A stretch of DNA of 64,000 nt, taken from JAKPAM01 sp047601745. GTDB taxonomy: Bacteria; Pseudomonadota; Gammaproteobacteria; Burkholderiales; Burkholderiaceae_E. Under the pieces are notes generated by a model that was not told the DNA's origin, searched no databases, and saw only the letters and a list, made by a program, of their open reading frames with translations. Shown in pieces: positions 32,380-40,789 of this stretch (within the stretch, counting starts at the first letter, position 1; every line of letters begins with the position of its first letter). The stretch lies in NCBI GenBank assembly GCA_047601745.1, contig JASGIS010000001.1, forward strand, positions 4,588,001 to 4,652,000, written 5' to 3'. The translations under genes and the position numbers were made by a program.

Positions 32380-33408
32380 TCAAGGAATCAAAACGGCCCT
32401 GCCTTTGATCTGGCCGTGTTCCAGCTTTTCGTAGACGTGGACGGCCTCGTCCAGCCGGAACTTCTCGACCTCGATGTGCAGCTTGCCCTGGCGGGCGAGG
32501 CCGATGACTTCCATCAGTTCGACGCGTGAACCCCAATAGGGATTCTTCAGGTTCACGCCGAAGGGCACGATGCCCATTGCCTGCCAGTCCAGATGCGCGC
32601 CACCCAGGCCGACGACGGTCAGGTCGCCATTCAGGCCGACCACCGCGGTCGCGAGCTTGATCGTCGAGTTGATGCCGACGAAGTCCAATACCACCTTGGC
32701 CTTCTTGATCCCGGTGATCTTGACGATCTGCTCGGCGGCATCGGCATCCTTGGAATTGATGACGTGAGCAGCGCCGTGCTGCTTGGCGAAGGCCAGCTTT
32801 TCGTCGCTGATGTCACAGGCGATGATGCTGGATGCGCAAACGGAGGTCAGGATCTGCAGCGCCATGTGGCCCAGGCCGCCGATACCGATGACGACGACGT
32901 ACTCATCGCTGGTGAGTTTCTCGAGCGAGGTCCTGATCGCCGAATAGGGCGTCAGGGCGGCGTCCGTCAGCGGCGCGGCGAGGGTGGGGTCCAGATCGTA
33001 GATCGGCACGAGCAGGCGCGACGACGGCACGAGCATGTATTCCGCCATGCCGCCATCGACGCCCAGGCCACCGCCCAGCGCCATTTCGGATTGGTGGTCG
33101 CAATAGTTTTCCGTCGATCCCTGGCAAGGCTTGCAATGTCCGCAGCCCCAGGGGCCGTAGACCAGCACCGCATCGCCCTTCTTGAACCCGGTCACGCTGT
33201 CGCCGACCGCTTCGACCCAGCCTGCGTTCTCGTGCCCCAGCGTGAAACCGGGAGGCACGGGGATGCTGCCGTCGATGATATGCAGGTCCGAATGGCAGAC
33301 GCCTGCGGCGGCGATCTTCAACAGGACTTCATCGCCTTTCGGGGTGGGTTTCTCGACGTCATGAAAAACCTGGACGTCACGAGTGCCCATGAACTTTACG
33401 GCCTTCAT
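32380..33408 (-). CDS. zinc-dependent alcohol dehydrogenase
   Basis: The ATG at 33408 lies 5 bases after a strong AAGGAGGCG site; 342 residues. This is a medium-chain dehydrogenase. The catalytic zinc site shows Cys in GVCHSDLH, the GHENAG motif with His-Glu, and the structural zinc Cys cluster CGHCKPCQGSTENYC. The Rossmann nucleotide motif is GIGGLGHMALQI, with an acidic residue (CDIS) favouring NAD. It is of the AdhP/NAD-dependent ADH type. It oxidises primary or secondary alcohols. It appears to be a single-gene unit. Confidence 0.92.
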   Translation of the reverse strand: MKAVKFMGTRDVQVFHDVEKPTPKGDEVLLKIAAAGVCHSDLHIIDGSIPVPPGFTLGHENAGWVEAVGDSVTGFKKGDAVLVYGPWGCGHCKPCQGSTENYCDHQSEMALGGGLGVDGGMAEYMLVPSSRLLVPIYDLDPTLAAPLTDAALTPYSAIRTSLEKLTSDEYVVVIGIGGLGHMALQILTSVCASSIIACDISDEKLAFAKQHGAAHVINSKDADAAEQIVKITGIKKAKVVLDFVGINSTIKLATAVVGLNGDLTVVGLGGAHLDWQAMGIVPFGVNLKNPYWGSRVELMEVIGLARQGKLHIEVEKFRLDEAVHVYEKLEHGQIKGRAVLIP

Positions 33409-33598
33409 CCTCGCCTCCTTGTCGGTTCGATGCCTGCGCGAGCTTATACCGCCGCCACCGCGCAGTAAACCGCGAGCCGGCCGCGTCCTGCCCGCCGGCG
33501 GCTCGATTGGTTGCAGCGCGGCTCGATCGGCGTGCATTTCAGGTGCCGAGACTGCGGCAGCGCCGGCAGACCACGCGGCCCGGCCAGCGGGGTGACAT

Positions 33599-34093
33599 CT
33601 AGATACCCGACGTCGCGTTCCGAGAAGCCTCGATCTGCACCGTGACTTCATGATGGATCGGGGTCTTGATCGATCGCGCGATGAAGCAGTAGTCCCCGAC
33701 GCGATGATGAAGTGCCTCGGCCAGCGCCGCGTTGCTCGACGGCGTGATCGTCACGGTAGGACGAAGCGTGACGCTATCGAACTGCCCGGCGCCGTTGGAT
33801 TCTTCGACCATGACACCGGTAGGTCGGTCTTCGTAGGCGGTGACGACGACGCCCGCTTCGGCCGCGAGTCCCAGGTACCAGAGCATATGGCATTGCGCGA
33901 TCGAAGCGAGGTAGAGCTGCTCGGGATTCCATCTGGCAGGATCGCCTCGGAAGGCGGGATCCGACGAGGCGGCGATCGGCTCCGGACCCGCCGCACGTAC
34001 CTCATGGTCGCGCGAGTAGGCGCGAAGCGCGCTGGTACCGGTGCCGGTGTTCCCGGTCCAGGTCATCTCGAGTTCGTAGCGGTGAATGTTCAC
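33599..34093 (-). CDS. OsmC-family protein
   Basis: A GTG at 34093 preceded by AAGGAGCAGGAC gives 164 residues. The OsmC/Ohr fold is suggested by WTGNTGTGTSALRAYSRDHE, NPEQLYLASIAQCHMLWYL with one reactive Cys, and a C-terminal HHEVTVQIEAS. The second cysteine of peroxidase OsmC/Ohr proteins (in a VCPYS-like motif) appears as DYCFIARS, so thiol peroxidase chemistry is plausible. It follows the SDR and flavin-monooxygenase genes on the same strand, with a gene remnant between, and might be cotranscribed with them under the TPP riboswitch. Confidence 0.8.
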   Translation of the reverse strand: MNIHRYELEMTWTGNTGTGTSALRAYSRDHEVRAAGPEPIAASSDPAFRGDPARWNPEQLYLASIAQCHMLWYLGLAAEAGVVVTAYEDRPTGVMVEESNGAGQFDSVTLRPTVTITPSSNAALAEALHHRVGDYCFIARSIKTPIHHEVTVQIEASRNATSGI

Positions 34094-34111
34094 GTCCTGC
34101 TCCTTATGACG

Positions 34112-34224
34112 GCTTCTATCTCCACCGCGAAGCCCCGCGGCAGCGAGATCGCCGGCTGCCCGGTCACGTTGGCCGGGCCGGTGAAGGCCGCATAGTTGGC
34201 GATGCCCTTGATGCCGCTGGCTTT
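34112..34224 (-). pseudogene. amidase-like/RidA-like fusion remnant
   Basis: On the minus strand the gap encodes GIKGIANYAAFTGPANVTGQ followed by PAISLPRGFAVEIEAVI. The first part looks like the C-terminal region of an amidase (FTGPANVTGQPAISLP is a typical amidase stretch). The final part looks like a RidA ending (LPRGFAVEIEAVA). I infer two decayed genes joined by a deletion. The evidence is short, so confidence is low. Confidence 0.35.
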
Positions 34225-35538
34225 CTATGCGCCTGGACCCGCAACCGCAGGCCGCGCCAGCCCCAGGTGCTCGCGCAGCGTGCGCCCTTCGTAGTCCCTG
34301 CGGAAGCGCCCGCGTCGTTGCAGCACCGGGATGACGTGATCGATGAAGTCGGCCACGCTGTGCGGCAGCGCGGGCGGCATCAGGTTGAAACCGTCGGCGC
34401 CTTCGTTGTCCAGCCATTCCTCGATGTGATCCGCGATCCGTTCGGGCGTGCCGACCACCGTGCAGTGCCCACCGCCTGCAGCCAGGCGACCGAGCAACTG
34501 GCGCACCGTCGGTTGCTCGCGTTCGATGATGCGCAGGATCGTGGCGTAGCGTCCTTGCGGGCCTTTGAAGTCGGCCAGCGGCGGCAGCGCCGGCACCGGG
34601 GCATCCAGCTCCCAGGCGGAACAATCTTGCTGGACGAAGGTGCCGAGCTGGTTCAGGGATGCTGAGGCCGGCAGCAGCTCATCCAACGCGTGCTGTTTGG
34701 CGCGGGCCTCGGCTTCGGTCGAACCGACATAAGTCACCAGCCCCGGCATGATCGGTACGTCCGCCGCGCGGCCAGCGGCGGCGATGCGGCGCTTGACGTC
34801 GCGGTAGTAGCGTTGCGCCGAGGGCAGGTCGTTGGCCACCGCATAGATGGCCTCGGCGCGGCGCGCGGCCAGGTCGCGCCCATGGTCGGACGCGCCGGCC
34901 TGGAACAGCACCGGATGCCCCTGCGGCGGGCGCGGTACGGTCAGTGGGCCATCGGCGCGGAAGTACGCGCCCTCGTGGTAGACCGGCCGGACGCTGCCCG
35001 GCCGCACGTAGTCGCCGTGGCGATCGAGCGTGAAGGCGTCGTCGTCCCACGAATCCCACAGCGCGAGCACCGCACTGACCATTTCCTCGGCGCGCGCATA
35101 GCGCTCGGCGTGGCCGGGCATCGCCTCGTAGCCGTGGTTGCGCGCTTCGATGTCGAACATCGACGTGACCACGTTCCAGCCGATCCGGCCCCGGGAGATG
35201 TGGTCGAGCGACGCAAGCTGGCGCGCCACGTGGAACGGCGTGCCGAAGGTGCTCGATATCGTGCTGACCAGACCGATGCGTTCGGTCGCCCGCGCCATCG
35301 CCGCCAGCATGGTCAGCGGCTCCAGATGCCAGCGCGGGCCGTCGGCCAGATCGAACATCGCGTGGCCGTCGGCCAGGAACACGGCGTCGAGCTTGCCGCG
35401 TTCGGCGAGTTGCGCCAGTTCCTCGTAGTAGGCAATGTCGCCAAGCCTCTCCAGCGGAGAATCCGGGTGTCGCCATGCGCCGCGATGGTGGCCGGCGCCG
35501 AAGATGAACAGGTTCAGGTGAAGCTGCTTCCGGGGCAT
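34225..35538 (-). CDS. LLM-class flavin monooxygenase (NtaA/SnaA/DszA family)
   Basis: 437 residues. Family motifs are clear: LFIFGAGHHRGAWRHPDS, the LDAVFLADGHAMFD segment, GRIGWNVVTSMFDIEARNHG, and GHPVLFQAGASDHGRDLAAR for FMN. These enzymes oxidise chelates, sulfides or N-heterocycles using FMNH2 from a partner reductase. It lies 12 bases after the SDR gene and both follow a TPP riboswitch. That link suggests a role in thiamin, thiazole or pyrimidine-moiety salvage, though no substrate is proven. Confidence 0.87.
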   Translation of the reverse strand: MPRKQLHLNLFIFGAGHHRGAWRHPDSPLERLGDIAYYEELAQLAERGKLDAVFLADGHAMFDLADGPRWHLEPLTMLAAMARATERIGLVSTISSTFGTPFHVARQLASLDHISRGRIGWNVVTSMFDIEARNHGYEAMPGHAERYARAEEMVSAVLALWDSWDDDAFTLDRHGDYVRPGSVRPVYHEGAYFRADGPLTVPRPPQGHPVLFQAGASDHGRDLAARRAEAIYAVANDLPSAQRYYRDVKRRIAAAGRAADVPIMPGLVTYVGSTEAEARAKQHALDELLPASASLNQLGTFVQQDCSAWELDAPVPALPPLADFKGPQGRYATILRIIEREQPTVRQLLGRLAAGGGHCTVVGTPERIADHIEEWLDNEGADGFNLMPPALPHSVADFIDHVIPVLQRRGRFRRDYEGRTLREHLGLARPAVAGPGA

Positions 35539-35549
35539 GGTTCAGGTTC

Positions 35550-36329
35550 TCACCCCTTGACCAGGCCGCCGTCGACGATGAGGTTCTGTCCGGTGACGGC
35601 GCGCGACCACGGCGACGCGAAGAACAGCACCGCATCGGCGAACTCGGCGGGCGTCGTCACGCGGCGCAGCGGCGTGCCGGCGGCGATCATGTCGAACACG
35701 GCCTCGGGCGTAGCAGCGGACGCATCGGTGGTGCGAAGCAGTCCGCCCGAGACCATGTTGACCGTGATGCCGTCGGGTCCCAGGTCCTGCGAAAGCGTGC
35801 GCGTGAACGACAGCAGCGCGGCCTTGGCGGCCGTGTAGTCGTGATAAGGCACGACGGGGTTTTGAAACAGGTTGGTGCCGACGTTGATGACGCGCCCGAA
35901 ACCCGCCGCGCGCATGCCCGGCAATGCCGCCCGCACGGTGTTCAACGCGCCGCGCATGCTGCCTTCGAATTGCTGTTGCAGATGCTCCCAGGTCAACGCA
36001 TCGGCATGCGGGCGCGCATCGCCGTTGAAGCTGAAGCTGGGCAGCGCATTGTTGACGAGGGTCGTCACCGGTTTGCCGAAGGCCTGGTGCGCGTGCTGCA
36101 TCATCGCTTGCACGGCCTGGGCATCGCGCACATCGGCCTGCAGCGCGATGCCTCGACCCGGCGCCTGCGCGGCCAGCGTCTCGGCAGCCTCGCGGCTTTG
36201 GTGGTAGTTGATGACGACGCTCGCGCCCTGCGCAAGGAATGCCCGGCAGATGCTCGCACCCAGGCCGCGCGCGCCGCCCGTGACGAGGACGAGCTGCTGT
36301 TGAAGGGGAAGAGGCGCGGTGTTCGGCAT
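35550..36329 (-). CDS. short-chain dehydrogenase/reductase, first gene after a TPP riboswitch
   Basis: 259 residues from the ATG at 36329. Classical SDR features: TGGARGLGASICRAF (TGxxxGxG) near residue 17, the NNALPSFSF segment in place of NNAG, and Tyr-x3-Lys in YHDYTAAKAALL. The C-terminal VTGQNLIVDGGLVKG is FabG-like. NAD(P)-linked oxidation or reduction is expected. The gene begins about 90 bases downstream of a TPP aptamer, so expression should fall when thiamin pyrophosphate is plentiful. Confidence 0.87.
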   Translation of the reverse strand: MPNTAPLPLQQQLVLVTGGARGLGASICRAFLAQGASVVINYHQSREAAETLAAQAPGRGIALQADVRDAQAVQAMMQHAHQAFGKPVTTLVNNALPSFSFNGDARPHADALTWEHLQQQFEGSMRGALNTVRAALPGMRAAGFGRVINVGTNLFQNPVVPYHDYTAAKAALLSFTRTLSQDLGPDGITVNMVSGGLLRTTDASAATPEAVFDMIAAGTPLRRVTTPAEFADAVLFFASPWSRAVTGQNLIVDGGLVKG

Positions 36330-36420
36330 GTGAGCGTCCTTTTGGGGAAAAAGACTGGCCGCAAAGAGGCCTTCATGCCGACGGTGCACGGTATCGAAAC
36401 CGGGCCATCGCCAACGCGGA

Positions 36421-36505
36421 CATCCCTACGCCAGTGCGAACTGAATCAGGTTCTACGGGTGTGATCTCAGCCCCATCACCAGCGGATGGCGGCACCCCGT
36501 GTCGC
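36421..36505 (-). ncRNA. TPP riboswitch controlling the SDR/flavin-monooxygenase genes
   Basis: On the minus strand the THI-box order is complete: ACGGGGTGCC, GGCTGAGATCACACCC, then GTAGAACCTGATTCAG and TGGCGTAGGGA. The CTGAGA and ACCTGAT elements contact the pyrimidine of thiamin. It lies between the SDR start and a second, divergent TPP riboswitch. In Proteobacteria such elements usually block translation or cause termination when TPP is bound. Confidence 0.92.
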
Positions 36506-36565
36506 TAGAGCCGAAGATAACACGGCTTGATCTTTGGATGAACACGCCCTAGAGTACGTCGCACT

Positions 36566-36656
36566 TCCTGGGGGAGTCCCGATGCCGGGACTGAGACTGC
36601 GCGATGTTCGCGCTAACCCTTCGAACCTGATCCGGATCATGCCGGCGAAGGGAAGG
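36566..36656 (+). ncRNA. TPP riboswitch controlling the sodium:solute symporter
   Basis: On the plus strand the same THI-box elements occur: a GGGGGAGTCCC first stem, GGGACTGAGACTGCG, a variable hairpin, AACCCTTCGAACCTGATC and ATGCCGGCGAAGGGA. It ends about 95 bases before the symporter ATG. The gap 36330-36750 consists of the two divergent riboswitches and their promoters, with no gene. Confidence 0.92.
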
Positions 36657-36750
36657 ATCGATCGACATGCGGCGGGCGTGCAAGGCGCTCCGCGGTGTTC
36701 GCCGTCCGCCCCCTTTGCGGACGAGGCCGGTCACCCGCAAAGGATTCCGC

Positions 36751-38190
36751 ATGATTTCCACTACCCAGGCGCTATTCTGGCTGCTGCTGTTCTCGGCGCT
36801 GTTCGCCATCGCCGGCGTGATGTACGCGCGCCGCGTGCGCGACGATCTGGAGGGCTATATCGTCGCCCGCAACAGCCAGGGTTCCGTCGCCACCATCGCC
36901 ACGCTGCTGGCCTCGTCGCTGGGCGCGTGGATCCTGTTCTCGCCACCGCAGGCGGCCACCTGGGGTGGGTTGGCGGCCGTCATCGGCTATGCGGTCGGCG
37001 CGATGTCGCCGAGGCTGGCGATGATTCCGCTGGGCCGCCGCATGCGCGAGCTGATGCCGCGCGGCCACACGTTGACGGAATTTCTGATGGCCCGCTATGG
37101 CCGCACGCTCCATGTGCTGGTACTGCTGATCATGATGTTCTACATGTTCATCGCGATGACGGCCGAGATCACCGCGATGGGCAAGCTGGTGATGCTGCTG
37201 GCGCCCGTACCGCTGTGGGCGACGGCTGCGATCGTCATGGGCTTCACGCTGATCTACACGGCGTATGGTGGCCTGCGCGCGTCCATCTTCACGGACAAGG
37301 TGCAGATGCTGTTGATCTTGCCGCTGCTGGCACTGTTGATCTGGCTGGGCTGGCGGGCGGCGGGCGGGATCGCGCCGACGATCGAACGCCTGCGGACCGA
37401 AGCGCCTCGCCTGCTGGAACTGAGCGATCCGCTGGGCATCAAGTCCGGCCTGACGTTCTTCGTCGCGATCCTGCTGACCGGCATCTTTCATCAGGGCAAT
37501 TGGCAGCGCATCTACTCGGCGCGCGATGTGGCGGCCATGCGGCGCGGCTTTCTGCTGGGTGGCGTGCTGGTCGTGCCGTTCATCTTCGTCATGGGTTTGT
37601 TCGGGCTGGCTTTCGTCGCCCTGGTGCCGGGTGGTGACAGCTCGGTCGCGCTGTTTGCCGTCGTCATGCGGGACGTACCCGCGTGGTTCGGCGCGGCCCT
37701 GATCCTGCTGGGCCTGGCGTTGGTGATGAGCAGCGCCGACACCGTCATCAGCGCCGTCTCCAGCATCATCGCCACCGACGTGCGCCGCCTGCGTCCGCAG
37801 ATGGAAACGGCGCGGTTGATGCGCCTGGCGCGCTGGCTGGTACTGCTGCTGGCCATACCGGTGATGGTCGTCGCCGCGCAGGGCTACAGCGTGCTGTACC
37901 TGTTCCTGCTGGCCGATCTGCTGTGCGCCGCTGCGGCGTTCCCGGTGTTCTTCGGGCTGTTCAGCCGTAGGCACGACGGCATCGACGCCACCGTCGGCAC
38001 GATCGGCGGGCTGGTCGCAGGCCTGGCGATGTTCCCGCTGCCCGGCCAGCCCATGGATCATCTGCTGGAGTCGTTCCTGCTGGCTGCGCTGACGCCGGTC
38101 GTGCTGACCGTATTGCTGCGACTCGTACGCCGTCAGCGCACGCGGTTTGCGTTGGAAGGCTTGGATGCGCAGGTGACGCCGCTATCGTGA
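36751..38190 (+). CDS. sodium:solute symporter, thiamin-regulated
   Basis: 479 residues, with about 13 hydrophobic helices of the SSS family. Family landmarks include the GAMSPRLAMIPLGRRMRELMP loop region, LTEFLMARYGR and GLALVMSSADTVISAVSSII, a variant of the sodium-binding helix. The TPP riboswitch directly upstream predicts uptake of thiamin, its HMP or thiazole moiety, or a degradation product. Known TPP-controlled carriers include several unrelated families, so this could be a distinct thiamin-precursor symporter. Confidence 0.87.
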   Translation: MISTTQALFWLLLFSALFAIAGVMYARRVRDDLEGYIVARNSQGSVATIATLLASSLGAWILFSPPQAATWGGLAAVIGYAVGAMSPRLAMIPLGRRMRELMPRGHTLTEFLMARYGRTLHVLVLLIMMFYMFIAMTAEITAMGKLVMLLAPVPLWATAAIVMGFTLIYTAYGGLRASIFTDKVQMLLILPLLALLIWLGWRAAGGIAPTIERLRTEAPRLLELSDPLGIKSGLTFFVAILLTGIFHQGNWQRIYSARDVAAMRRGFLLGGVLVVPFIFVMGLFGLAFVALVPGGDSSVALFAVVMRDVPAWFGAALILLGLALVMSSADTVISAVSSIIATDVRRLRPQMETARLMRLARWLVLLLAIPVMVVAAQGYSVLYLFLLADLLCAAAAFPVFFGLFSRRHDGIDATVGTIGGLVAGLAMFPLPGQPMDHLLESFLLAALTPVVLTVLLRLVRRQRTRFALEGLDAQVTPLS

Positions 38191-38249
38191 GAGGAATGGA
38201 TGCCCATCCGCAGGATCGGCTGGGGCGCCGCTTCCCGCCGCTCGATTCT

Positions 38250-38924
38250 AACGGCATGTACTTCGGCGAAAACGAGTAGCTGATCGTGAAGCGGCCGAAT
38301 GCCGGGCGTTCCTGCTGGCCGTCGAACTGCCGGCTGCTGTGATAGCGCGCCAGCGCGAACTTCCATGGACCGTGCATCACCGCGAAGCCGTAGCCGACGT
38401 AGCCCACCAGCGGCTTCTTGTCGACGCTGTGGCTGTGCTTCCACGTGTTGCCGTCGAGCGTGATGTCGCGCAGCACCCAGCGAACGTCCATCGTCACGAA
38501 CACATGGTGGCGCCAGGTGTTGTCCTGCGCGCCGTTGTCGAATTTTCCGGTGGTAACGCTTCAGGTTCGGCGAAACGAGGGTCAGTTGCGCGCCGTTGCT
38601 GTATCCCTGGTCCTGGCCGCCGAACAGGTCATTGTCGACGCGAAAGTTCACCGTCGCGGGAGAGCCCCGATCCGCCGGGCATGCCTTGTCGTCGAACGCC
38701 TGCGCGCTCGCATCCGGCGACATCGCGACAAACAGGAACGTGAAGGCCGTGGGGGCGGCAGCCCGAAACCGTCTCCGGATCGAGCCCGCGGTGCGATGAG
38801 GTCTGGCCCGAACGCATCCGTCGCGCAGCGCGGTGGAGTGGGGCAGCCATGCCGATGCGTCCACACGGGTTTGCATCGGCTGTCCGTTCAGCGTGTGCGA
38901 CATGGCCGACCTCGTTTCGATCAA
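38250..38924 (-). pseudogene. decayed lpxR copy with two internal deletions
   Basis: The sequence aligns with 26852-28081 at both ends. The first ~125 codons match, including the signal region and NFRVDNDLFGGQDQGYSNG. The last ~85 codons (FVTMDVRWVLRDITLDGN to SYSFSPKYMP) are also present, but in another frame. About 570 bases between are missing in two steps, with junctions near 38521-38540 and 38562-38567. The normal stop is lost and the frame reads on. It cannot make a functional deacylase. Confidence 0.88.
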
Positions 38925-38981
38925 TCTGGCTCATGGCGTACTTTAGAGCAGCAGGCGTACCCGTATCGGCAACGGTGTCGG

Positions 38982-39101
38982 TCATGGCGGGCCGTCCTCG
39001 GGTACCGCGCCGCCGTTCTGAGGGTCGCCATGCTCGAGATTGACGACGCCGAAGAACGCGGGATTCTCGCGGACGTAGAAGCGCAGGAAGTAGCCGTTCA
39101 T
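38982..39101 (-). pseudogene. decayed DUF190 copy with a clean in-frame internal deletion
   Basis: The 39-codon frame begins MNGYFLRFYVREN and ends with FFGVVNLEHGDPQNGGAVPE, matching the first 13 and last 26 residues of the intact DUF190 protein at 29811-30179. About 84 codons between are missing, yet the frame is kept. The antiporter and Usp genes that separate lpxR and DUF190 in the parent locus are absent here. Confidence 0.85.
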
Positions 39102-39154
39102 GGCCGCTGCTCCCGGCGACCTCGGAATGCGGCTGCCGGCTTCAATCGCCGCGA

Positions 39155-39898
39155 CTACCAGCTTTCCTTGAATGGTCGCAAGTCGAGCTCTTGCGTCCAT
39201 GCCGACCGTGGCTGGCGGTGCAGCATCCAATAGTTCTCGGCAATGGCTTCGTAGCCTAGAAGCCCTTCCGGGCCGGCCTTCGCCACTCTGTCCGGAAACG
39301 CCTTTTCGAGCCGGTCTCCCTGGATGCCGCCGTCGATGACGACATGAGCGACGTGGATTCCCTTTGGACCATATTCGCGGGCCATGCTTTGCGAGATCAT
39401 GCGCAGGCCGGCCTTCGCCGCGGCAAAATGCGCGAAACCTGGCTTGCCGCGCAGGCTCCCGGAGGCGCCGGTGAAGATCACGGTGCCGCGTTCGAGGGGG
39501 ACCAGCCGCCGCGCGGCTTCGCGTCCGACCAGAAAGCCCGAGTAGCAGCCGACACGCCAGAAGTCCTCGAACTGCGCCGCGCTCAGTGTCGTGAAATCGA
39601 TTCGCGCGTTGTTGCCCGCATTGGACACGACGACATCGGCAGGCTCCCGGTCCGGGCCAGGCGCCATCGCGAGATCGAAGGCAGCAATCACCTGCGCCTC
39701 ATCGGTTACGTCGGTTGGCAGCGCTTCGGCGCTGCCGATGCCCGATGCGGTGATGTCCGCGACCACGCCTTCGATCTTCGCCGGAGTTCGCCCGGCTACG
39801 ATCACGTGATAACCCTCTCGCGCGAAGCGCTTGCACACCGAGCCGCCGACTCCTCGCGTGGACCCCACGCCAAATACGATTGCAGTGGGCTGTCTCAT
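39155..39898 (-). CDS. short-chain dehydrogenase/reductase
   Basis: 247 residues from the ATG at 39898, after a GGAGGCGATGG stretch. The nucleotide motif is atypical (FGVGSTRGVGGSVCKRF) but fits SDR. NAG is in VVSNAGNNARI. The usual active-site Tyr-x3-Lys is replaced by FAHFAAAKAGL, with Phe at the Tyr position, as in some divergent SDRs, so classical catalysis is uncertain. It lies downstream of another SDR and an MFS gene on the same strand. Confidence 0.8.
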   Translation of the reverse strand: MRQPTAIVFGVGSTRGVGGSVCKRFAREGYHVIVAGRTPAKIEGVVADITASGIGSAEALPTDVTDEAQVIAAFDLAMAPGPDREPADVVVSNAGNNARIDFTTLSAAQFEDFWRVGCYSGFLVGREAARRLVPLERGTVIFTGASGSLRGKPGFAHFAAAKAGLRMISQSMAREYGPKGIHVAHVVIDGGIQGDRLEKAFPDRVAKAGPEGLLGYEAIAENYWMLHRQPRSAWTQELDLRPFKESW

Positions 39899-39936
39899 TC
39901 CATCGCCTCCATTTTTGATGATTGTCACACTCCCGA

Positions 39937-40731
39937 CTAAGAGCGAACAGCGTAGCGCTCTGCCGCATGAGCTTGACGCAGATCCGACAACAGTGCCTGC
40001 CGTGCCGCTTGCAGGGCATCCCAGCGCTCAGCTACGTGCAGCGGCGGCATCGTCACCGATTCGCGGCGATCAAAGCCGACCAGTGCCGCATCGACCAACT
40101 CGTCCACCTCCATCACTTCAGGCAAGGCATTGATATCTGCCCCTGAGCGTTGCCAGATCTCAGTACGGGTCGCGGCCGGGAGCACGGCCTGCACGTACAC
40201 GCCCTTTGACGAAAGCTCCAGACTCAGCCCCTGGGACAAGAACAGCACGAAGGCCTTGGTTGCACCATAGACTGTCATGCCGAATTCCGGGGCCAGGCCG
40301 AGCACTGAGCTGAGGTTGACAATTGCCCCTTTGCCCGCCTTGGCCAGGCGCGGAGCCGCGGCGCTGGCAAGCCGAACCAAAGCCGTAGTGTTGAGGGCAA
40401 CGAGATCGGCGACGTCTGCGGTCGTTTGATCGATGAAACTGCCGACCTTGCTGGCGCCGGCGTTGTTGATCAGTACGCCGATGCGGTCGTCATTGCGAAG
40501 GCGCGCTTCGACGGCCGTCAGGTCGGTCGGCTGGGTCAAGTCGGCGCGAAGAACATCGACGGCCACGCCGTGTTCCTTGTGCAAGCGTTCGGCGATCGCA
40601 TCCAGTCGCACTTGGTCGCGTGCGACCAATACGAGATCGTGGCCGCGTCGCGCGAATCGGTCGGCATAGGCGGCACCGATGCCGGAGGAGGCTCCGGTGA
40701 TGAGGACGGAGGGATTCGTATGCATGAACAT
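39937..40731 (-). CDS. short-chain dehydrogenase (DltE/YqjQ-like)
   Basis: 264 residues. Motifs: ITGASSGIGAAYADRF near the N-terminus, LINNAGASKVGSF (NNAG), Ser in LSSVLG, and catalytic YGATKAF (Tyr-x3-Lys). The C-terminal extension past residue 220 is typical of the DltE branch with no assigned substrate. It sits 59 bases after the MFS gene and 39 bases before the other SDR and probably belongs to the same minus-strand unit controlled by the MarR repressor. Confidence 0.87.
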   Translation of the reverse strand: MFMHTNPSVLITGASSGIGAAYADRFARRGHDLVLVARDQVRLDAIAERLHKEHGVAVDVLRADLTQPTDLTAVEARLRNDDRIGVLINNAGASKVGSFIDQTTADVADLVALNTTALVRLASAAAPRLAKAGKGAIVNLSSVLGLAPEFGMTVYGATKAFVLFLSQGLSLELSSKGVYVQAVLPAATRTEIWQRSGADINALPEVMEVDELVDAALVGFDRRESVTMPPLHVAERWDALQAARQALLSDLRQAHAAERYAVRS

Positions 40732-40789
40732 GCTCCTGTTGCTTTCAACGTCAAACCGTCTTCAATGCGACAAGTCCTCGAGCTAGGGT

